Assembly (NCBI GenBank): GCA_025201345.1
Contig: JAIXMG010000006.1
Location: 248,001-312,000 of the forward strand
Direction of reading: 5' to 3'
From: Thamnidium elegans
Taxonomy: Eukaryota; Mucoromycota; Mucoromycetes; Mucorales; Mucoraceae
Length of the DNA: 64,000 bases
Made by a program: the position numbers and the translations under genes. The notes beneath the pieces were generated by a model. That model was given only the letters and a program-made list of their open reading frames with translations, was not told the DNA's origin and ran no database searches. Positions 34,229 through 48,060 of this stretch are shown one piece after another (the stretch's first letter is position 1; the number at the start of each line of letters is the position of its first letter).

Positions 34229-37200
34229 TTAAAACCTAGTAAGGGTCAATGGCTCGCCTATTTCTATTACGCCCGTTAAATCCTTATCTCCGGAATCTGC
34301 ACCAACTAATTTTACAAAAAATTGAAGGGAAGCAGTATAAGATACGTAGTTTAAGGAAACCATTCCAGGTACATCCACATCTTCGTCTTCCAGAATCGAC
34401 CCAAACTCTATACTTGTAATATCAACGCGTTGGAAAATGTTATCGTCACAGGAAAGCGTCACATTATTCGGTAAAAAATTCATCGTTTTAAATCGGAATA
34501 CCTCTAAAGCACGGAAAGCAAATGTTAGTTACGCGTTAACATATCATTATGATGAACTATTACCTATGCTAAATGTACTGAACGTCCAATCCTCTCTGTT
34601 CCGCAAATAAAATGTTCTGTCTGACTGAACATTATTTATTGGATCTCCTTTATTTAAAAAGGGGAAGACAATATTATCGTCGCATTCAATTGATTCTGTA
34701 TCTGTTATTTCGGCTTTATATAGAGGACATTCTCCTTGGTATTCATTTTGAGTTATACCAATGACATAGTTTTCACTACACACCTGTTGTAAAGCACCGA
34801 TTTTGAAATCTTTATAGCAGAATGGTTGCTGCGCAATAACTGGCCGCAAGAGTTGACTAAATAATTCTGGTACAACCAAACAAGATGTAACAATTCCAAA
34901 TTTTAAACTAAAATCATCAGCTTCTTCTTCCAATATTCTTGCTAATGTGTATTGTAGTTGCGGATTATTGTTGAAATGTATAAAGCTAAAGAGATAATTG
35001 ATACCAATATAGTTTCCAAAGAGTTTCTTATTTAATAAAGAGGTAGATAAAGTACGGGCAATGTCTTGTAAAACTGGTGTGAAAGAGATGTCTATAAAAT
35101 CAGCGATTGTCAAACGAACGTTACAATTACAAGAATTATTTAGCTTTACAGCATTTGTATCGACAGTGCTTTGCGTGCCAAAGTTATTTTGAAGTACCTG
35201 TATATTCGTGAGTCCAACTGTCAGTAAAAAAAAAAAATACATTGTATTTATTTAGAACTCTTACATTGTCCGCAATATGATCCTTAAGGTTCACAAAAAA
35301 ATCTGTCTTGGTCTTTGATGAAAATAGGTTGCTTGTATTATGCATTTCGCATAGTTCGATTAAACTACTATCTTGCATGAGAGTGTCCCATATATTCGAG
35401 CTAAAAGAATCATATATATTCTGGATGACTATTATTTCATCTTGTACAATGATAGATTCCTGTTCTGAGCTGGGAGCTGTTACCACTTGATGTAATGATA
35501 GTTGTACATAATCTTCATGTAATTGACATAATAAAAAATAAGACTTGAGGGATAATTCTAGTTTCAAAGACTTTTGAATAGCGGGCAAAGACCTTTCTCC
35601 TTGAGTAGTGATTCGTAGCTTTATAGAATCATCATCCTTTGGTAGCAATCCGCTTTCAAATATAGCATCTCGAAGATTGTCTTTGGTACCCATTGTATTG
35701 TTTAATAGCATTGCTTCAATAGAAACAGCATACCCAATTTTCATATCCATATGATCAGATAACTTGTACAATATATCTTCTTTTATATAGACCAGGTACA
35801 TCAATATAAATGCCTTGATGTATTCTTGCCTGTCAGTCGATACTAACACTTCCCCAGCTGAAAGGCCCTCACTCAATATAGCTTTCATTTCAAACAAAAG
35901 ACTCTTTTTTATAGAAACACCGTCATCAACAGTTAGGTCAACTAAACCACCTAGCAAATATCTCTCGGCAAATGGAATGAATCTGAATAAAAGTTTAATA
36001 CGTATAATTTAAAACGTTATATTCGTCTACTAGACTTACTGCTCTTTAACATTCAATGTCGTCGTATTCAAAAATTTATAAAAGTGGCCCAGAGGAGGCA
36101 AACTGTAATTAGGTTAACCTTTGTACTATAAAGTTAATATAGATACTTTACTATTTGTTTGCTATAAAATAATCGTGGTCAAATATCTGTTGGATCGACC
36201 CATCTTCATTTAAAAGCGAACACGTAAATAACGTAGACTCGAGTGAAATATCTATTTGTATAAATGTTAGTCAATGTTAAATAATACACTGAATTTTGGT
36301 ATACCCAAGTTGATGATAGCATCTGGTTTGGAGTTTAGAAATACGGACGAAGAGGTGGTTAAATCTTCTGATGACATTATACGTGGCTTACAGTATATAT
36401 CTGAGTTTTGAATGGCTTCAAAGATACCTATACCGGCTCCTTCCAAAAGAGATCTTAAATTAATTTCGTTTTCTCCTATCGTAGTTTGAGTTATTGTAAC
36501 AATGGTTTTTAAAGAGCGTCTATTCTCTTCCAATATATCTTTTAGCCAGGTAAAACTACTTCCATATCTACCCCTCTGGGTAGAGTATTGATCCGAAACT
36601 AAAAAAAATCCGTAACTCTCTGTAAAGTTATTCGAAATTATATCTTTCATGTAGCCAAGGAGAAATCTACTAATTTCAGCATGTACAACAAAAGGGCAAA
36701 GTAAGTTTATAAACTCTTTCTGGCTTTCGCTCAACGTCCATCTGTTTTTAAAAGTTATCCAAGATTCCATTTCCGTGTCTTCCTCCTCAGATTCTTTATC
36801 CTATCAATACAAAGTCGTTAAAACTTATGATGAGCATATCAAGTTATAGTTACCGATGAACAAAAACTCCAACTACTTATTCTTTTTATTATGGCATCGA
36901 TAATCTGATCTTGGTTAGAAGGAACTAACTCGGAATTTAAAAACCGTTTTAACGATTTTCTTGTGTCGCCATCGCCTGTTATAGCCACAGGGAATAAATT
37001 TTCCCTTAAAAAATCTTTTATACGACCTTCAATATCTTTAGTTGAAACAAAGACAGACTTCGTAATCATTGGAGACAATTTTGCGTTTGGAAAGCTGTAT
37101 AGAGTGTCCCTAGTTTGAATCAAGTCGAACTTTATTATGGTTTTTCCCTCTTCGGGAGAGACTCTGCACAAAATCGTATTTTCTCCTTTTTTGAAAGAAT

Positions 37201-37873
37201 GCGTGTAAAATATGGATTCAATATCTGTGAGAAATAAAAGTCTGTCTTGATGGTCTTCATTTGATATCAAACCCGATTGAACAAAAATGGGTCGAATAAT
37301 ATCCTCTCTAATTTCCTCTTCCCATTCAGAGGGAACAATAAACGCGTAATGAAATAAATCAAAGTCTTTTATTTCTAATTTCATTTCTTCCATGGTCTCG
37401 CCTATCACAGCAGGTAAATAATCAGAAACTGCCTTCATCAAAAATCTATCCTCTTCTTCCCATGTTGCCTTGCCCTTTTTAAACAAGCCGTATAGCCTAT
37501 CGCGGAAATTGGTAATTACTATGTTATCTTCATCTTCTTCTTCGCAGTTTGGACCAAAATCTTTAACATATGTTCTCTTGTTATTGTAAGAGATAGCAGA
37601 ACGGAATCTATGTATTGATGAATACATATACACTAAATAATGTCATTCTGTGTTTAATTTACTATTTACTTACCGTACTTCATCAAAATAAGGAAAATCA
37701 AAATGTCTGTTTGAAGTAGAGAAAATATAGACTGTAACATCGGTTTCTCCAATATCTGAGCAATAATAATTATATAAAAAAAAAACTTAATAAACACCAA
37801 GTTCTTTATTGTACAGATACTTACGCATAAACACACAATGGGTGTGTTGGTGAAGGTCATATACCTTCTCCAT
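34229..37873 (-). CDS. Large paralogue B, possibly divergent Hsp70-like, 9 exons, 1,056 aa
   Basis: Minus-strand exons are 37873-37825, 37755-37674, 37607-36854, 36800-36305, 36251-36152, 36102-36040, 35982-35265, 35197-34564 and 34503-34229 (3,171 nt, all GT-AG). It starts MEKVYDLHQHTHCVFM. The next exon reads GETDVTVYIFSTSNRHFDFP, in the place where an actin-fold phosphate loop would lie. Other blocks are HYAFIVPSEWEEEIREDIIR, SNEDHQDRLLFLTDIESIFY and SLLEGAGIGIFEA, then LPAIQKSLKLELSLKSYFLL and SLLNKKLFGNYIGINYLFSF, ending EPLTLTRF. Six exons are similar or equal in length to those of A (49, 496, 100 and 63 nt identical), which supports both models. Function unknown; the Hsp70-like assignment is tentative. 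Confidence 0.72.
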
Positions 37874-38244
37874 ATGTATATGTGTTTTTCTTTACGTTTC
37901 AAACGAAAAGAAAAGTGAAAAATAAAGAAATAAAAAACTTTTCTTTTTATGCAAAATAAAAGGAACGGGTGGCACCTGTGTTACATCGACTACTCAAACG
38001 CAAAGAAAGCATGGCGCTTTTATAGTTACATAAATTGATTGTTTGTACTTTAGATGATTCTGAGAATTGTTTTAATTGCGTTACATAACGCTATGCCAAT
38101 GCGATATAAACTTGTGCCGTCATATAAACTTTTAAAAAAGGCCCCTATTTTATCAACTTAATAATCATTTTTATTATGTATACCAGTAAGTTTTTTTTTT
38201 ATATGTGCACCTTTTAAACAAGCTTATATCTGATATAAAAGGAG
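37874..38244. other. Promoter side of paralogue B; AT-rich
   Basis: No gene seen. A short MYTS start with a GTAAGT donor at about 38175-38193 could be a tiny first exon for the ORF that follows, but this is not secure. Confidence 0.3.
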
Positions 38245-38418
38245 ATGACGATGAAGAAGCAGGAGAAGAAGGAAAAGAAGATGGACGAAGCCAGTGAAAA
38301 AGGAGAGCAAAGCAGCAATAGTTCGGATCCTACTAAAGTATTTACTTTTTACACAAATATGTTAGCAAAACATGATACAACAAAGATGCAAGAGTTGTGC
38401 CTCCTAAATTGTATATAA
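38245..38418 (+). CDS. Small charged ORF, possible gene fragment, 57 aa
   Basis: It starts MTMKKQEKKEKKMDEASEKG and continues SSNSSDPTKVFTFYTNMLAK, ending near KMQELCLLNCI. After a stop and a TAATAG acceptor-like site at about 38443, a short continuation reads AVGPQGFCFQSMR. The second half looks like genuine protein, so this may be a decayed multi-exon gene. No family recognised. Confidence 0.3.
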   Translation: MTMKKQEKKEKKMDEASEKGEQSSNSSDPTKVFTFYTNMLAKHDTTKMQELCLLNCI

Positions 38419-39901
38419 AGTTTAATTACACTTAATAATAGCTGTAGGGCCGCAAGGCTTCTGTTTTCAATCAATGCGTTAGGTAGAAATAGTCAAGACT
38501 TCGATTATATGGGAGTTCACTTTAAATTCGATGGAGCATTACCATACTTTGTTTTGGTTATCAGGTCTATCTTTCGTCCATTGTACTCGTCTTTATTTAA
38601 TATTTGCGCTTGTTGAGTATCTTTTGAAACCTTTTCACTACCTTAACTTTTCAAATTGGCGGAATATAGCGCTTTTCTAATAATAATAAAGCAAGTACAA
38701 AAGAGAGAAAAGTGATTTACTCATTAGATTGATAAAATAGCGGGCCAATTTGCTCATGCGATCTATTTAATCATATTTATATTAATACACGTCTACAACT
38801 TGTTTCATGTAAGAGATTAAAAAAAAAAAAATTGCCACACAATAAAATAAATACTTGTACGAACCTGGTTAAAATTGGTGTATACGTTTTTTTTTTTTGA
38901 TTAATGATTAACTGCCCTCTTTTTCTCTTTTTTTTTAAAAACGTATTCTCAGCGCTACTAACGATAATAATGATACATATTATCGCTAGATATATAGAGC
39001 TTCTACTACTTATGGAACTACTGCTACTTCCGTTTATTGCAAGTCTGGAATCCTTGGTAAAACTCCTTAATAAATTCTAGTGGTTGATGGTACTCCTAAT
39101 GATTCAACAAGTACTCTTCCTCCTGCTGTACTACCAATGTTACGGAATAAGTGTTTGAAAGGTGTCAAAAAAAAAATTAAATAAAAAGATAATCTACAAA
39201 GGCTGAATAGTCCTAACGGGTAAACAATATTCACCCTTAAATATATATATATATTGTTCTCTTTTTGATGTGAGTTTTCAGAATTTTTAGTAGAACTAAA
39301 CATCAACATCACCTGCGATATCCTATTTTTAAATTGTATCAGTGTGAAAAATTTTCTCTAAACTATCAACACAAATTATCTGCAAAAGTTTAGTTGATAG
39401 CCATACAGACAAAGTACGTACTTGACATAACGCAGAACTATACCCACAATCTTGCTGTTTTTTTCAGTACTTGCAAAAAAAAGGCTCATGATGAGGAGTG
39501 GCGACTGCTATACCTTGGCGCGCGCGGTAATCCCAATGAGGAAACGACATGTATACCTTTCAAATTATACTATTTATAAACAAGCTTAACCCAACCCCCT
39601 CTTTTCTTTACACAGACCTCATTAAAAATAGTTACAAAAAAAATAAAAGGTTGTACAAAAATTCAACTGGGAAACTTTTTCATTGTAAAACGTTTTATGA
39701 CTAAATATAATGTCAACGTGAGCAAAACAAAAACAATAAAAATCAGCCGTTTTAGATAAAATTCTCATCCTCTCCCACCGTACATATACGTTATTGTTGA
39801 AAAGAGAGAATATGGTTTTATATAGATATAAAAAAAAAATGAGACAGTGCATTATGAAGAAAAGGTTATATAGAAAAAAAAAATGTAAATACAAAAAGAT
39901 T
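38419..39901. other. 1.5-kb intergenic region with possible coding traces
   Basis: Two short protein-like traces are present on the plus strand: about 38999-39150 (STTYGTTATSVYCKSGIL, then VDGTPNDSTSTLPPAVLPML in a shifted frame) and 39466-39579 (KKAHDEEWRLLYLGARGNPN). Both are isolated and without splice partners. They are probably fragments of decayed genes. The remainder is AT-rich. Confidence 0.35.
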
Positions 39902-41714
39902 TTAAGAAGCAGTAGGCAAAACATGATTTATAAATCGAGCCAAGTCATTGGAACTAGCACATTGTAAGAGTCTACTTTGAATATGAACATCGATTTCCTA
40001 CATTTAAAATGTATAATGATGAAATAAGTAAACGATTGTATAATAATCATACAAATCAACAGCTTACCTGCAATACATCACTCGCATGTGGTCTAGTAGA
40101 TGGAGTTTCATCTAAAAGCCAAGCAACCAGGCCTCGCATGTACACCGTAGGATAACTGTAGGTAAATGTGGGGCTTGATTCACTTAAAATAGCAGTAAAC
40201 AGCTCCGTTTCATCTTTCAACTGATAATGGGGTGGTACACGATCCATCATTTCAATCAGTGTGATGCCCAAAGACCACATATCGATCTTTTCATCATACG
40301 ACTGTTCACGAATCACTTCAGGCGCCATCCACTTGCTAGTGCCTAATCGTTCACGATTACGTCGATTGGTTCTTGTTGCAAGACCAAAATCAGCTTATTT
40401 ATATAAAGAAGAAGCTTGAGTATCTTGTTATTTTGCATACATGTTTAAATTACCTAATTTAACTTCTCCGTTCCAACCTAATAAAATATTTTCGCACTTT
40501 ATATCACGATGAATAAAGCCCTTTGAATGCATGTAAGAGAGACCCTTTAGCGCTTCACATATAATATAAACAGAGTACTGTTCGGGGATACCACGCTGAC
40601 ATAAAACCGCAAATACAGAACATCGTTGGAGATCCATGGCAATCCAAACATCGTCTTTCCACAGTGAAACTTCTCGAAGTCGAATTAGGTTCGTGTGACC
40701 TGTAGCCATGATACGTAGTTCGCGGATAATAGAAGCCTTGTATTCGCGATCAGGATCCAGATGACACCGTTTAATAGCTAAAAATACATTCTTCTTGTAC
40801 CGATGTTGAGCTCTAACAACGGACCCATTGACACTACATAAAGAGATTTATTATTATGATATATACAGAGAAAAAAAAAATTCGTGAGTGATTCTAACCC
40901 TGTGCCTATTTCTTTAAATCCATCATATTTATTCTTTGGATCAAGCGAAGAAACAGGTACTTTTGCTAAAGCTTTTCGAATCCGTTTCTCGAACTCGTTT
41001 TTAGTTCGAACAAGTGGTGGTAACTGGGGTATCTCGGTGCAGTTGCCAACCGGCCTCCAAGGATGCTTAGATATATGTTTTTGTAAATCTGGTGTACGCA
41101 GTCTGTATGTTTTCTCAACGATTGGCTCTGGTTTAAGAAAACAATCGCTTCCAAAAACATTCGGAATTTCGTAACAACCGGGAGATCTCCAAACCTATAA
41201 GAAAATAGTATAAATAAATAAAAAAAAAACAAACAATTATTTTTTTTTTTTTTACTTTTGTATTGGATATATCTGTTGACTTTGAACTTTTATTAGAATA
41301 TACTGATGCCCTGCGTAAACATCCTGTCGATCTTCTCTTCATTGTTAAATCCATCGATGTTAGTAACTCTACTTGTCTTGTACTGGATTGATGGTTATCT
41401 GCTGTGGTTGAAGATTTTGACTTTCTGAGGTTTCCAAGCGATGCCCGCTTATTGCCAAGTAAACCTCCAAAAGCGCGCTAATGTTATAAAATATGTAATT
41501 AGATACCAAGAAAAAAAAACAAAATCATTGTTTTTTTTTTTTACTTTCTTACTCTTCTACTCTCTTTTAATGCATCGATCATTTCTCTTCCATTAACTCT
41601 ATTGAATGAAGACGCGAATGTATTTGTAGTGAATGGTACATTTTTATTACTAACACCACCTACACTTTTATTAGAGTGGTGTGAACTAATGGATGATGAT
41701 TTGCGTCTCAACAT
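39902..41714 (-). CDS. STE20/PAK-like serine/threonine kinase, 6 exons, 493 aa
   Basis: Cytoplasmic signalling kinase of the STE20 group. Minus-strand exons are 41714-41553, 41477-41256, 41194-40899, 40833-40454, 40393-40068 and 39997-39902 (1,482 nt, in frame). The N-terminal ~215 residues are basic and Ser-rich, with RSPGCYEIPNVFGSDCFLKP and ISKHPWRPVGNCTEIPQLPP. No CRIB motif (ISxPxxFxHxxHVG) was found. The kinase domain, about residues 218-480, has GTGVNGSV, AIKR with the catalytic Lys, IIRELRIM (helix C Glu), HRDIKCENILL, DFGLA and GTSKWMAPEV. The last is the STE20-type activation motif. It is followed by DMWSLGITLIEM and RPHASDVLQ. All catalytic residues are present. The third exon ends at a non-consensus GTTAGA donor. 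Confidence 0.88.
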
Positions 41715-41747
41715 CTATTTTTTTTTTAACAAAAAGGTAGGGGGGAG

Positions 41748-41793
<46 letters not shown>

Positions 41794-43809
41794 AGAAGGA
41801 AAAAAAAAGGGAAGAAAAAAAAAGAAAGAGAAGGCTTTTTGAATATTAAACTTTTTTTATTTTATTTTATACAGTTTTAATGGATCTAGGCCAAGCAAGA
41901 AAGAGAGTGGCGCTGCATAGAAAACTCCCCTTCCCCACTCAAACAGACGTTTGTCCACGTGTGCTATCTTATTTTAACAATGTATACATTTATAGAACAA
42001 AAGAAGGGGTGGTATACATGAATGGGCTAAGATGTTATTCTTATTACCATGGTAACAAATTCAATTGATGTTATTCGCTATTTCTAATATTAAATACTTT
42101 CTTTTAATTCTAATCTAGTCAAGTGAAGCATTATATTGCCTCAGCATTTTAAAATCTACAGATAATACAAATCTCTTGGTGCTGCAGATATTTAACATTG
42201 GTTTCAGACCTGATCAGCAGACCTACTTTTTTTTTCTTGTACGTCACAACAAAAGGGAAACAGTGAAAAGACGATCGAATATGTACAAATTACTCTCAAC
42301 AAAAAAAAAAAAGATAAAAATACACACAAAAGCCAAAAAGGTCAAGTGGTATCACTCACTCTCACTTTCTAATCAGTTTGAATTATAAAAAAAAAAAAAA
42401 AAGTATAACCAATACTTGTATCAAAGTTGAACTGATGATGTTACAATTTATACAATGACGTTAAACCTAAAAAATCAAATTAAACTTAATTCTGCAAAAA
42501 GAAATAGTCTTGTGAATGCGCGAGTAAATAAACTCCTTGATTTCCTTTTTGTTATTCTTGTATATATATGAAAGAAATGAGTTTTTATTTTTTTTTTTTT
42601 TTTTTTAGAGCTAGTGTTTGTATACACGTATATTTTTATAGTGCATTCAATTACATCAACGATGCATAACTGTTGTATGTCTCTATACAACTTTCAACTA
42701 TATTCACAAGGGTAAATGAAGGAGAAAAAAGGGTTGTATCACTTTTACTCCTGATTTGCGTGTCAAATTGTCAATTTTACTACTATCTTTTTGCATATCA
42801 CATTTTAATATGAACATTTTATTTTGCTTGCTCTCTCTCTCTTTTATATATTCTATGCAGTGCCGATACTTGGAAACAATCACTTTTCTTTTGGTGCTAC
42901 AAATACGTTATTAAAAATGACAGCAAAAAAAAAAAAAAAAGATGTGTGTACTTTTTGTATCTAACTGAGATCAAACCTTTATATGGTTAATTGATGTTTT
43001 ACGCGGTAAAACATTCACAGCCAAAACAAAAAAGAAAATATTTAAGCATAGTTGGATTTTCTTATCAGTCACCCCTTTATTCTTCTAAATTATAAAACAT
43101 TTTAGTAGTTCATTACTAGAAAAGAAAAAGAAAAGTGTACGTTTCATCAAATATCTTTCTTGTTAGCTGATTAAATATATATATATATTTTTCGTGTTCT
43201 GACTCAAGTTCCACAAACCTTTCTATTTTTTTTTTTTTAGTAAACAATTTTTATTTTCAAATTATCGTAACGGATATCCCGAACTATTTATTATTAAAAA
43301 ACAAATGCTTTTCTCTTTCTCCGAGTAAACAAGTTGAAAAAATGTAAATACAGAGTCTACACTTTTCTGTGCAAGAAAAAGTGTAGTTTAGATAAAGTGA
43401 TAAATAGTAACTGTTCCGCGGGTTTGCATATATATCTCTCAGAAGTCGATCCCTTTTTTATTTTATAATCCATACTTTTTGCTTTTTTTTTTTTACTCCC
43501 GTGACCCTGTATTATTTGTTAGCAATGGCGGCGACGGAGCCAATAGACACTCTTCCGAAGCGAGAGAGAGAGTTTTTGTATAATGTAGTACACACCCCAC
43601 ACCCAATTTTCACATTTAGCTTTTCGTTCCGTTAAACCCAAAAAGAAACATATGGCCAACTTGTGGAAAAAAAAAAAAAAAAGAAGGGGGGAACGGAACT
43701 GATTTTTGAAAAGTGCATGACCTTCCTCTCTCAGTCTTGTGCTACTCATCAGTATAGTGCGCCACTCTCTTCACGACATAAAAAGCGGCACACGTCACTT
43801 TAGCGAAAA

Positions 43810-43875
43810 AATTGGTCAAACTTCTAAATTCAATTGGTCAAATTTCTGAATTCAATTGGTCAAATTTTGAAGCCC
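43810..43875. repeat. Three tandem copies of a 22-bp unit
   Basis: Units at 43810-43831, 43832-43853 and 43854-43875 share AATTGGTCAAA followed by CTTCT or TTTCT and AATTC. The third copy diverges at its end into GAAGCCC. Tandem sub-repeats inside an inverted-repeat end are common in Tc1/mariner-like elements. Confidence 0.85.
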
Positions 43876-43883
43876 GTTGGGTC
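43858..43883. repeat. Left arm of 26-bp inverted repeat
   Basis: GGTCAAATTTTGAAGCCCGT and following bases are inverted at 44509-44534 with about four mismatches. The intervening ~625 bp have no readable ORF, so this would be a decayed or non-autonomous DNA transposon. Confidence 0.6.
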
Positions 43884-44508
43884 ATCGTGTGTGTCAAAAC
43901 TGTATTGTACTTCTTCAAAATGATAAAGACAGATGGCTTTATTAGATTAGCTGTTTAGTTTTGCAACCTTCAAATCTTCTAATAGAATGACGAATTATGT
44001 TCTGAAGGTGCTCCAGAGGACATAATACCTCAAAGCTCTCAATAATCTTTGTAGCCAAACTTTGAGTATCTTTTTAAAGTATAACTTGAGAACAATATGA
44101 TCTCACGGAATATCAAAACGAAGTTTTATTATAAGAAAAATACGCCAGTTAGGGCGCATCTACTTGACGATGCAAAGCATCTATAATCTTCCTACAGATT
44201 GGAAAAAAGCTGAGTCTTCCGTGTTCTCATAAATTGCGAAAGGCTAATCAAATAAATAAAAAAAAAGGTCAAGCTTGTTCAAAACTCTTTATTCACTAGG
44301 TCTTAGTGTAAGCAGATGAAAATTATCTTTTGATTTGAAAGCTCAAACTTTCTTGTTCCTTTAACTGCGTAGCTGTTAGGCTTACCTAATGGCCTTGATA
44401 TTTTGGCTTTGATGTCTTTCTTTTTTCTTTAAAATCATACTATACCTTTAACGAAGCAAATCGAGTTGTTCTTAAGATAAATGATTCAGAAATTTATTTC
44501 GACAAGGT

Positions 44509-44534
44509 GACCAAACGGGCTTCAAAAAAATTGA
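44509..44534. repeat. Right arm of 26-bp inverted repeat
   Basis: Inverse partner of 43858-43883 (GACCAAACGGGCTTCAAA and following bases). Confidence 0.6.
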
Positions 44535-45451
44535 TTATCCTAAAAATCACATCGCTTCAGTACAGTGCATTCATTACTTCTCATCACAGCAACAATTTTA
44601 TTATCATCCATGTTATTTAAAAACCCGCGCTGCTTTATAAACGAACAATTGGTCCTGAGTTTACAATTTTTACTTTTATAAAAAGGTACAGCGAGAGTAC
44701 TTTTCGAGAAGCATTATCAAGATATATTAACCATACCACTTCCCTCTGCTACTAATCCCCCCTTTTTTTTTTGGTAGAATTGAACCCTCCCCCCCCTAGT
44801 ATATCTCTGCACCCAAATCTTTTTCATAAGTGTACAAAAGAGTGAGCAATCCTCGAATTGCTTTCGGCTCTCTAGCTATCTTGCTACATGACCTCGTTAC
44901 GGGAGGTAAAATACGCCCTTCATATCTGTCTGCATTAAGCAATGCAATTTTATTCAAACAATAACAAAGAAGTACAATTTTTTTTTTTTAAAAATATTCA
45001 AGATAGTACAATAAAGGCTAACACAGATTACTTTTTCTATTCTCCGGAAAGACCTGTAATGAGTTCCGGTAAAAAAAAAAATAAGGTTTTTTATATTCTT
45101 TCTTCTTGTAAAGAAATAATGTTGATGGATATATCTTGTTTATTTAAATTAGTTCCTGTTAGCTTTCAGAGAGAGAAGGCGTTGATGAGGATTAAATAAT
45201 AGCTGGCAATATTGTGTGCGCATGTACAATAACGCTTTAAACCATTCTCTTTAAAGCTACCATGGCTGACGTAAAATAGACAAAATGGGCTAAGTATCTT
45301 TTTTTTTTTTTCCACTATTCTTTTTTTTATGTATGTAAAGACCTATGCACTGAACACAACAAAGCCACTAAGACCAATTTAGGCCTTTTGAACTATTTGA
45401 TCCAGCTTTTTTTTTTATGTGTGTAATATGAGGGGCGGGGGGGAGGAGTAA

Positions 45452-46500
<1,049 letters not shown>

Positions 46501-47017
46501 ATTTTTTTTTTACTGCACCCCCCGCTATCATTATTATTATTACTATTCTATTACTATAAACCTTTTTTTTTTTAAAAAAAAAAATATATATATATATAGT
46601 ACATGTGTTATTCTGCATGTACACATCATAACAATACCTTTTTTTTTTTTTTGCTCATTTATTATAATCGTATAAGATATATGTCATCTCGTTTGGATAT
46701 ATATTTTTATTGACAAATAGCAATCATTTGAAATGTATCCCACTATCAAAGCTAAGCTTCCCGGAAAGATTATGAAAATCATTGCAGCTTTTAAACTAAA
46801 ATCGTTCCGGAAAGGATCAGATTTCTTTAAATCAGTGTTACCATCGTGTAACCACAATCTGAACTAGCCCATTCCCCTACACCAGCCCAATTTTCTATCA
46901 GTCTTAAAAAAAAAAAAAAGTGAGTTTCTTTTTATTTTACTTCTTGCATAATACACTTTTTATTCACATAATTGCAGAGCGAGGTTTATTTAAAGGTAAG
47001 CGTCACTATAAGGGAAA
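46501..47017. other. Intergenic between RAB11 and pseudogene C
   Basis: RAB11 3' UTR with T/A tracts (46562-46592, 46639-46652). No gene seen. Confidence 0.5.
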
Positions 47018-48060
47018 GGTAATGTTTGGTAAAACTACAAAGGTAAAATGGTTTATGTTATACCCTTAAGACCTAGCAAGTGTTAGTGACTCGCCTGTTT
47101 CTATTACACTACGAACCATTTCTCTGTAGTATCTGCGCCGACTATATTTTTACGGAAAACCGGAGAGAGGGAAACATAAGATATACAGCTTACGGAGATC
47201 ACGTTTACATCAGTCCGGTCAAAAAGCGAAGTAGTCTTTATCGCCACAACTCGATAAACATGATCGTAAAGAGAAATATTTTTACATTCTTATCTAATTA
47301 ATTCATCGTTTCAAATTTTTGTATCGTTAAAGTATGAAAATTAGAGCTATGTATTAATATGCCACTATTCTGAACCATTACATATAGTAATATCATTATC
47401 ATGACTCCAAGCATTACTGCTCCGCGAACAAATTTTCTCGCCTAATCAAACACTATTTATTATATCCCCTTTATTTAAAAGGGCGAAAGCACAAGATAGA
47501 CCCCCATGAATTTAGTCCTTTAGCTTAATTTTGAGGATAAAATAGTCTGAAGGTGTATGAAAAACATAATTTTCACTATATACTTGTTGTAAAGCTCCAG
47601 TTATAAACTATTTATAGCATAACGGCCACTGTGTGAGATAACTGGCTGTAAAAGTTGGCCAAGTATCTCTGGTACAAGCAAACAAGATGTGTCAATCCCT
47701 AATTCTAAGTTACAATCGTCGGTTCCCTCTTCTAACACTCTTGCAAATATATATTGCAGTTGCGGATTATTGTTGAAATGTATGAAGCCAAAGAGATAAT
47801 CGATATTTATATAGTTCCTAAAGAGTTCCTTATTTAACAAAGAGGCAGATAGAGTACAGGCAGTATATTGTAAAACTGGCGTAAATGAGATTTCTATGTC
47901 ATCAGATGTTGCCAAACTTACTTTACAGCTACAAGAACTATTTAACTTTATAGTATTTGTATCGACGGTGTTTTGCGTACCAGAATTATTTTTAAGTACC
48001 TGTATATCTGAACATCTAACTGTCAGTAAAAAAAAAAAAAGATGCATTATTGAATTTATT
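47018..48060 (-). pseudogene. Truncated copy C of the A/B gene family
   Basis: Covers only the last two exons and the 3' flank of paralogue B (B region about 34150-35240). The penultimate exon remains open from about 47997 to 47630 (VLKNNSGTQNTVDTNTIKLN, then SASLLNKELFRNYINIDYLF), then reaches in-frame stops after the WPLCYK position. The last exon is heavily decayed. Homology ends inside the B intron on one side and in the B 3' flank on the other, so it arose by DNA-level duplication, not retrocopying. Confidence 0.8.

Noticed and set aside
41602..42068. Plus-strand frames starting MNEDANVFVVNG and MDLGQARKRVALHR
   Set aside because: The first is antisense to kinase exon 1 and ends in a Lys/Phe homopolymer; the second lies in the kinase promoter without splice partners or family resemblance.
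44755..44820. GGTAGAATTGAACCC, resembling a tRNA T-arm on the minus strand
   Set aside because: No acceptor stem, D-arm or anticodon arm could be drawn around it. No tRNA or rRNA gene was recognised anywhere in the window, though this was by eye only.
44942..45199. 85-codon plus-strand frame
   Set aside because: Interrupted by homopolymer-coded Phe and Lys runs; no domain and no splice support.
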